This document shows, piece after piece, positions 35,918 through 40,356 of a DNA stretch of 40,356 bases (position 1 is the stretch's first letter; each line of letters opens with the position of its first letter). Source of the stretch: a virus; the IMG/VR virus record IMGVR_UViG_3300034073_001277, positions 1 to 40,356 of that record. One strand, written 5' to 3'. Position numbers and translations under genes: made by a program. The notes under the pieces were generated by a model. That model saw only the letters and a list, made by a program, of their open reading frames with translations. It searched no databases and was not told where the DNA came from.

Positions 35918-36823
35918 CTACTCTCCGCTCAGTACCGCGACTCGGTCCGAGATCTCCTGAGCGAGGATCGTCTCGGTTGCCGCGTTGACCGATTCGTCTG
36001 CAAGAATCCGCTGGTGGAGATCGTCGAAATCCTCCTGTGTCTTGCATTGATCGAGCAGTGCAAAGTAGTCCGTCTCAGGCTTTGAGTTCAGTCTTGGAGC
36101 TTCCAAGACCTCGGCCAGAGAACGAGCGGAAGGACTCGCCGGTATCCGTCCTAGGTCTCTTTGTTGGAAGAGCTGCTCATCTTCTTTTTGAAATAGCTCG
36201 CGTATTTCCGCAGAGATTGAAACCCATTTAGATGCCCGTTTAAAGACGGTTTTTTTCGCCATCTCGTCGAAGTCCGTGACCCAGGGACCAGAGCTTGCGG
36301 CCTTGGATCTTCGCCGAACTGCATCAACCTCGTCGCGCGTCATGACCTCGCACTTGCGCGAGCCATCACGTTTTTCAATGATGCAGTAGTAAGCGTAGGC
36401 CTCTCCGCGTGGCTTCCGGAAATCAATCTTATGATGCTTGATCTCCCCGCAGTCGAACTCGAAATCGTCGTTCTCGCAGACTCGGTCCGCGTGAATCTTC
36501 GATACAAGGCCCGAGCGTTCAATAAGCTCAACCATTCCTTTGTAGTCAATAATAAGTTGGCATTCGACAATGCCTTTTTTGTTGTTGCGGAATGGAATCA
36601 GGTGAGCGTTGCGACCGTCAGGCTCCAACCCGTATTGCGAAAGTAGCATCATTGCTTGGAAAAACGACGCCTGGTCGCACTCGGCAAGCATCGGCGTTCG
36701 CATGAGAGCAGTGGTGGCGGCTCTCGCCATACGCTCCGGCGTAACATGCTTCGGGAGGATCTTTGCGACCTCCTCGCGGAACTCCGGTCCGTTCAATCGA
36801 TCGCGAATAGTTAGCTGTCCCAT
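35918..36823 (-). CDS. recT: RecT-like single-strand annealing protein
   Basis: The 301-residue protein matches RecT: MAECDQASFFQAMMLLSQYG-like core (LAECDQASFFQAMMLLSQYG), GRNAHLIPFRNNKKGIVECQ, LIIDYKGMVELIERSG and a C-terminal acidic tail. It anneals complementary single strands produced by the adjacent exonuclease. ATG 36823 is preferred over GTG 36835; it lies 8 nt after the exonuclease stop. Confidence 0.9.
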   Translation of the reverse strand: MGQLTIRDRLNGPEFREEVAKILPKHVTPERMARAATTALMRTPMLAECDQASFFQAMMLLSQYGLEPDGRNAHLIPFRNNKKGIVECQLIIDYKGMVELIERSGLVSKIHADRVCENDDFEFDCGEIKHHKIDFRKPRGEAYAYYCIIEKRDGSRKCEVMTRDEVDAVRRRSKAASSGPWVTDFDEMAKKTVFKRASKWVSISAEIRELFQKEDEQLFQQRDLGRIPASPSARSLAEVLEAPRLNSKPETDYFALLDQCKTQEDFDDLHQRILADESVNAATETILAQEISDRVAVLSGE

Positions 36824-36831
36824 AGTCAGTC

Positions 36832-37581
36832 TCACTTCAAATAGGAGGGGAGGAAAAGGGTTTGGACTTCGGTCTCGTTTGGCTCCGACCAGTCGTTGGC
36901 CTCTAGCCTGCTTCGGTATTGGATAAGGAGCTCTCGCCTCATCTCGCGAGCATCCGCCAAGTCTGCCTGACAGAGCTCGTAGAGTCTAGCTCGAAACGGC
37001 TCCGTCTTTTCAACCGCGAGAAACAGGAACGTATCGGCTCCAGTTGCCTCCAGGTAATGAACGGCTTGCAAATCATATCGATACATGCCGATCGTTCTTG
37101 CGAATGCTTGTGGCGTCGCGTCTTCAGTAGTCTTTACATCGACAACAACTGACGGCATTGCCTTGTCAACTTTTGCTCTGCAATCGACACCAACTTCGTT
37201 ATGCCAAAAGAATTCGCACTCGACTTGCCCACTTGCTGTTAATATCCTTTCGATTGATGCGTTCGCAATACAAGACTCACAGACCCGATCAATCATAGCT
37301 CGTTCGGAAGTTGTTAAGATAATCCGACCGTCAACGAGAGCCGCCCATTCCTTGTATGCTTTCGTTCTCCTGTCGCTGCATTCGTCTGGACACGTAACGT
37401 ATTCACGAGCAAAAACCCGTGGCTCAAGCAAAGCTGCGTGAATCGCAGTGCCTAGCATAAACGCTGGACTCTCGACACGCTTTGCGGTTCTCGTGATGTA
37501 TTCGGATTCAAAATGTCTCCATCCTTTGGTCATGCTTTTCAGCATACTAGCCGATACTTCCGGCCTATCGTGGTAATTCAT
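36832..37581 (-). CDS. RecE/YqaJ-like PD-(D/E)XK exonuclease
   Basis: The 249-residue protein has the features of the phage exonuclease partner of RecT: AFMLGTAIHAALLEP near the start, CRAKVDKAMPSVVVDVKTTE (PD-(D/E)XK core, with D and VDVKTT), and the following YRYDLQAVHYLEATGAD (QxxxY). It should degrade one strand from double-strand ends for annealing recombination. ATG 37581 lies inside the end of csrA, with AAAGGGAA upstream, overlapping it by 17 nt. Confidence 0.85.
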   Translation of the reverse strand: MNYHDRPEVSASMLKSMTKGWRHFESEYITRTAKRVESPAFMLGTAIHAALLEPRVFAREYVTCPDECSDRRTKAYKEWAALVDGRIILTTSERAMIDRVCESCIANASIERILTASGQVECEFFWHNEVGVDCRAKVDKAMPSVVVDVKTTEDATPQAFARTIGMYRYDLQAVHYLEATGADTFLFLAVEKTEPFRARLYELCQADLADAREMRRELLIQYRSRLEANDWSEPNETEVQTLFLPSYLK

Positions 37582-37759
37582 TGATTCCCTTTTTTTGTGT
37601 GTTATCGAGCAACTCGGCTCGCATAATCCGCACATTGTCCGACGCCTTCACGCCGATCTTGATCATCTTGTGATCAATCCGAGTCACGACGATTTCGATC
37701 GTTTCGCCGTTCGTTTCGATCACAATCTTTTCGCCTAGCTTCCGCCCTAAAATCAGCAT
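37565..37759 (-). CDS. csrA: CsrA/RsmA-like RNA-binding regulator
   Basis: The 64-residue protein begins MLILGRKLGEKIVIETNGET, the CsrA signature, and continues KIGVKASDNVRIMRAELLD; R6 and R47 occupy the positions of the two RNA-binding arginines. CsrA homodimers bind GGA motifs in mRNA leaders. Its own start lies in GTGCAAGGATGC, matching 10 of 12 positions of the known consensus RUACARGGAUGU. A second AAGGA lies just upstream. It is translationally coupled to the exonuclease. Confidence 0.9.
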   Translation of the reverse strand: MLILGRKLGEKIVIETNGETIEIVVTRIDHKMIKIGVKASDNVRIMRAELLDNTQKKGINELPR

Positions 37760-37774
37760 CCTTGCACCCTGTCC

Positions 37775-38020
37775 TTAAATAATGTCGGTCTTCGTTACGT
37801 CAAAATTCCCATCGCTACCCATCTCGACTAGGTAGTAGTCAAAATCAATCTTGGCGATGAACCGCTCGCCTTCATTCAGCTTTTGACGCAGCGATTGACA
37901 TGCTTCCGAAAAATGAACCGATGCGTGTTCAAAGTTTTTTACCGACCGCAGATACCTGCCGATCGCTAGGCTTAATTGCACTCGCCTTTCGATGTCGATC
38001 TTTTCTAGTCCCTCGCTCAT
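37775..38020 (-). CDS. Small hypothetical protein (81 aa)
   Basis: ATG 38020 is chosen because AAAGGGG precedes it and it overlaps the upstream stop. The 81-residue protein is helical (IERRVQLSLAIGRYLRSVKN; CQSLRQKLNEGERF) with a beta end. No family recognised. Located immediately before csrA. Confidence 0.6.
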   Translation of the reverse strand: MSEGLEKIDIERRVQLSLAIGRYLRSVKNFEHASVHFSEACQSLRQKLNEGERFIAKIDFDYYLVEMGSDGNFDVTKTDII

Positions 38021-38304
38021 CGTGTCCCCTTTCTTGAGCCGACAAAACCCGGCTCCGGTGTGTGTGACAAAAAAAACAGACTCCCAACCCGCAACATCCG
38101 AGCCGTCGGCCACGCTTGGAACTCGTCGTACGCCTCGCCCATCATCGCATCGATGCGATCAAACGCCTCGCCTGTGACTCGGCACTCCACAACGATCTCG
38201 TCATCCTCGCACGATGCGACGATTCCTAAAATCTCGCCATCTGCTTTTGCCTGCTTCAGAATCAAAATCAGGTCACAGAGATGACTTACCAGTCTGTTAC
38301 TCAT
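38017..38304 (-). CDS. Small hypothetical protein (95 aa)
   Basis: ATG 38304, with GGAAAGG upstream, gives 95 residues; an earlier in-frame start has no ribosome site. The sequence is helical at first (LVSHLCDLILILKQAKADGE) with a beta-rich centre and overlaps the next gene by ATGA. Function unknown. Confidence 0.6.
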   Translation of the reverse strand: MSNRLVSHLCDLILILKQAKADGEILGIVASCEDDEIVVECRVTGEAFDRIDAMMGEAYDEFQAWPTARMLRVGSLFFLSHTPEPGFVGSRKGTR

Positions 38305-38503
38305 TGCCTTTCCCCTTTGCGTTCGGGTGGTCCTTGTCAAAATACTTGGCAAGCCGCTTGACTTGCTGCAATGTCAGCACCCACGCTCTGCCGTGGTGCT
38401 GCACTTCCATCCCCGAGCGAATAAATGCTCGCCTGGATGTTGACCAAGAGACGCCGTGATACTCAGCGGCCTCTTGTAGCGTGTAGGTTTTTTTGGTTGT
38501 CAT
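38297..38503 (-). CDS. Excisionase/MerR-like helix-turn-helix protein (68 aa)
   Basis: The 68-residue protein reads TLQEAAEYHGVSWSTSRRAF then HGRAWVLTLQQVKRLAKYF, a winged helix-turn-helix typical of small excisionase- or MerR-type DNA-binding proteins. It is the only obvious small phage-type regulator. Without an integrase in the genome an excisionase role is unlikely, so early transcription control is more plausible. Confidence 0.72.
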   Translation of the reverse strand: MTTKKTYTLQEAAEYHGVSWSTSRRAFIRSGMEVQHHGRAWVLTLQQVKRLAKYFDKDHPNAKGKGNE

Positions 38504-38511
38504 TGTCTTTC

Positions 38512-39435
38512 CTAAAATAAGGTCGCGTGTGATTGCTCTTTTTCTTCTGCTTCAAGGAACTTGCAGGCAGCGTCAAAGTAACTTTTCTTTAGCTCGATGC
38601 CGACGAACTTCCTGCCGACTCGAAGCGATCCCACGCCTTCGCTTCCAATGCCAGCAAATGGGGATAGCACCACATCGCCGGGGTTCGTCCAAAGCTGCAA
38701 GCAACGATCTATCACATCAAACTGCAATGGGCAAACGTGCCGCTCGTCATTGTTATCGCGTCCCATCCTTGCGTTCAGCGTGTTTGTCTGGTTGATGTCC
38801 ATCCAAACCGGCGATGCGTAACGCTGCCAAATATCAATTGACAGATTGCCCTTTTCTCGCTTGTCAAACTCCTCTTGATCGCCAGCGAATCGAGTGAACC
38901 CGCCCGATATAGGCTCATCATTTTTGCCTGGCTTTCGGAATGTGCAAAGGTAATCTGGAATCCCCTGACGGCTCATTGACGAATCTTTAACCACTTGCTT
39001 GTGCAGCAATCCAAGTGCTTTGGTTCTCTGCATGGCGACAACTGGATCTTTCCAAATGCAGACTTCGCTGTGATAAATCCAATCGTTGTTTACGAATGTT
39101 CGGATAATATCCCCGCGAAAGTCTCGCAGTCCGATGTATCCGTTGTGCGTAATTGTGCTTGGCAGATTCATGCAATGCACGCTGACAAGCCTACCCGGCT
39201 TAATTACACGATAAAGCTCTGAAACAAGAAACGAGAAATGCTCGAAGAACTGCTCATCGCTTTCGCTGTTTCCCATGTCGCGTTCGCTGTCGCTGTAAAC
39301 GTAGAGAGATGCAAATGGCGGTGAGAATACCGAAAAGTGGATGCTGTCGTCTGGTATCGACTTGATGACCTCGCAGCAATCGCCGTGATAAAGATGCCAC
39401 CCATCGCCGCTTGCTTGATCTATGACTTCATTCAT
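38512..39435 (-). CDS. DNA methyltransferase (N6-adenine or N4-cytosine)
   Basis: The 307-residue enzyme has the catalytic motif SPPF (motif IV, about residues 38-41) before the cofactor-binding motif LSPFAGIGSEG (motif I) near the C-terminus, so it is of the beta-type order. It uses S-adenosylmethionine to methylate adenine N6 or cytosine N4. Phages use such enzymes against restriction or to mark their DNA. Its ATG overlaps the helicase stop by ATGA. Confidence 0.9.
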   Translation of the reverse strand: MNEVIDQASGDGWHLYHGDCCEVIKSIPDDSIHFSVFSPPFASLYVYSDSERDMGNSESDEQFFEHFSFLVSELYRVIKPGRLVSVHCMNLPSTITHNGYIGLRDFRGDIIRTFVNNDWIYHSEVCIWKDPVVAMQRTKALGLLHKQVVKDSSMSRQGIPDYLCTFRKPGKNDEPISGGFTRFAGDQEEFDKREKGNLSIDIWQRYASPVWMDINQTNTLNARMGRDNNDERHVCPLQFDVIDRCLQLWTNPGDVVLSPFAGIGSEGVGSLRVGRKFVGIELKKSYFDAACKFLEAEEKEQSHATLF

Positions 39436-40356
39436 TGCTGACCTCCTAAAAAACTTGGAACACTTAGCTTCACTGAAGTGGTGTAAACCGCCTTCCCTTT
39501 ATCGATCCCGATCTCTTTCATCGTAGCCTCTCGCATTGCCTCAGCCATTCCAGCCTGCATAAGCTGGTGGTCTGTTTCCTTGTTGGCAATCACGGACTGG
39601 ATACCGGATTCACTATCCGCCAGAACGATATCCACATTTACCGAATTGCGTTGACCAAAACGCCAGCACCTGCGAACTGCTTGGTAATATTGCTCGAAGC
39701 TATACGACAATCCCGCGAAAACTTGGTGATCGCAGTGTTGCCAGTTTAATCCGAAACCTGCGACTGTTGGCTTGGTAATTAGGCACCGAGCCTCGCCATT
39801 TTCAAATGCTAGTAGCATCTCCTCCTTTCGTTTTTCTGGATGCGATCCACGAATCTCGACCGCATCGTCGATGCGTTCAATCAACGCGTCCGCCTCGTAA
39901 TCGGTATCGCACCAAACAACTGCAACGCGGCTTTTGTCTGCGACAAGCTCAGCTGAACGCTTGGCCCTTGCCGTGCATGTCAGCCGCTTTTCCTCGTGGA
40001 TGTTTGTTGCGGATAGCCCCGAGATGTTGAATAGCATTCCATCGGGAGCGTCGTCTTGCTCAACCTCGACAACATGCCGCTCGATAGTCAGCTCCGGCAA
40101 TGCGTACCCGTCATCGCTGCCGCCGATGTCGCTTGGCTTCGACAAGCACACAGCCCACGTTGCCACCCATTCCCAAAACTTCTTCTTCGCGTGACCACGC
40201 AAACGCCATTTGCTTGTATCGCCTCCATCGTGGACGAAATACTTTGAAAGCATATCCTCACGATCGCACACTCCAAGGAACTCGGCATGGCTGCCAAGCT
40301 CCGTGTGATCGTTCGGCGATGGTGTCGCGGTACACGCTAGCCGGTATGGTGTCCGT
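39432..40356 (-). CDS. SNF2-type helicase, C-terminal part (joins 1..591)
   Basis: This is the C-terminal part of the helicase whose start lies at 591; the frame is continuous across the contig junction. It contains the second RecA-like domain with VAVVWCDTDYEADALIERID, GEARCLITKPTVAGFGLNWQ (motif V) and YYQAVRRCWRFGQ (motif VI, with the arginine fingers). The stop overlaps the methyltransferase start. Bases 40230-40356 repeat 1-127. Confidence 0.85.
   Translation of the reverse strand, partial: RTPYRLACTATPSPNDHTELGSHAEFLGVCDREDMLSKYFVHDGGDTSKWRLRGHAKKKFWEWVATWAVCLSKPSDIGGSDDGYALPELTIERHVVEVEQDDAPDGMLFNISGLSATNIHEEKRLTCTARAKRSAELVADKSRVAVVWCDTDYEADALIERIDDAVEIRGSHPEKRKEEMLLAFENGEARCLITKPTVAGFGLNWQHCDHQVFAGLSYSFEQYYQAVRRCWRFGQRNSVNVDIVLADSESGIQSVIANKETDHQLMQAGMAEAMREATMKEIGIDKGKAVYTTSVKLSVPSFLGGQQ
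40230..40356. repeat. Terminal direct repeat, copy 2 (circular contig overlap)
   Basis: Exact copy of 1-127. See the first copy; the true genome length is 40,229 bp. Confidence 0.95.

Overview
This window is one complete tailed-phage genome of the siphovirus type, closed into a circle of 40,229 bp. Bases 1-127 are repeated exactly at 40230-40356, and one helicase gene reads through the junction. Every gene I support lies on the minus strand, so the whole genome appears to be read leftward. The host cannot be read directly from the sequence. A phage CsrA, a Gly/Asp/Asn/Tyr hexanucleotide-repeat protein, a trypsin-like protease with collagen-like repeats and a lipase in place of a visible endolysin make a planctomycete or another aquatic bacterium an attractive but unproven guess. 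There is no integrase, repressor, DNA polymerase or RNA polymerase that I recognise.

In the direction of transcription, the late module runs from 20.5 to 3.0 kb: small terminase-like protein, large terminase, zinc-ribbon protein, gpW-like connector, lambda-type portal, a single polypeptide combining prohead protease, scaffold and major capsid protein, a putative decoration protein, head-tail completion proteins, gpZ-like protein, tail tube, a frameshifted tail assembly chaperone pair, tape measure, tail-tip proteins and a zinc-knuckle glycosyltransferase. A sigma70-like promoter at about 2.97 kb then drives small early genes (2.9-0.6 kb). These continue across the junction into a SNF2-type helicase, a DNA methyltransferase, an excisionase-like helix-turn-helix protein, CsrA, a RecE/YqaJ-like exonuclease, RecT, a winged-helix replication initiator with seven 11-bp iterons inside its gene, a helicase-loader-like protein, a RusA-like resolvase and an HNH endonuclease.

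From 32.6 to 27.2 kb lies a dense cluster of very small genes of unknown function, separated by repeated hairpin elements, with a tRNA-like element. A strong promoter at 27.2 kb then starts the putative lysis operon: SNase-like nuclease, class 3 lipase, secreted trypsin-like protease with collagen repeats, and several small membrane or coiled-coil proteins. It is followed by three tail-fibre or baseplate genes (23.6-20.7 kb) and a GC-rich gap that may hold the packaging site.

Two features stand out. First, two intergenic RNAs of exactly 88 nt (33410-33497 and 35471-35558) share one architecture of two interleaved helices (a pseudoknot) plus an inner hairpin. They have unrelated helix sequences, each has a promoter-like sequence just upstream, and the second ends in a T7 tract. 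Second, a phage CsrA is accompanied by two perfect ANGGAN hexaloop hairpins in the leader of the lysis operon and by a near-consensus CsrA site over its own start codon. This suggests a phage-internal post-transcriptional switch.
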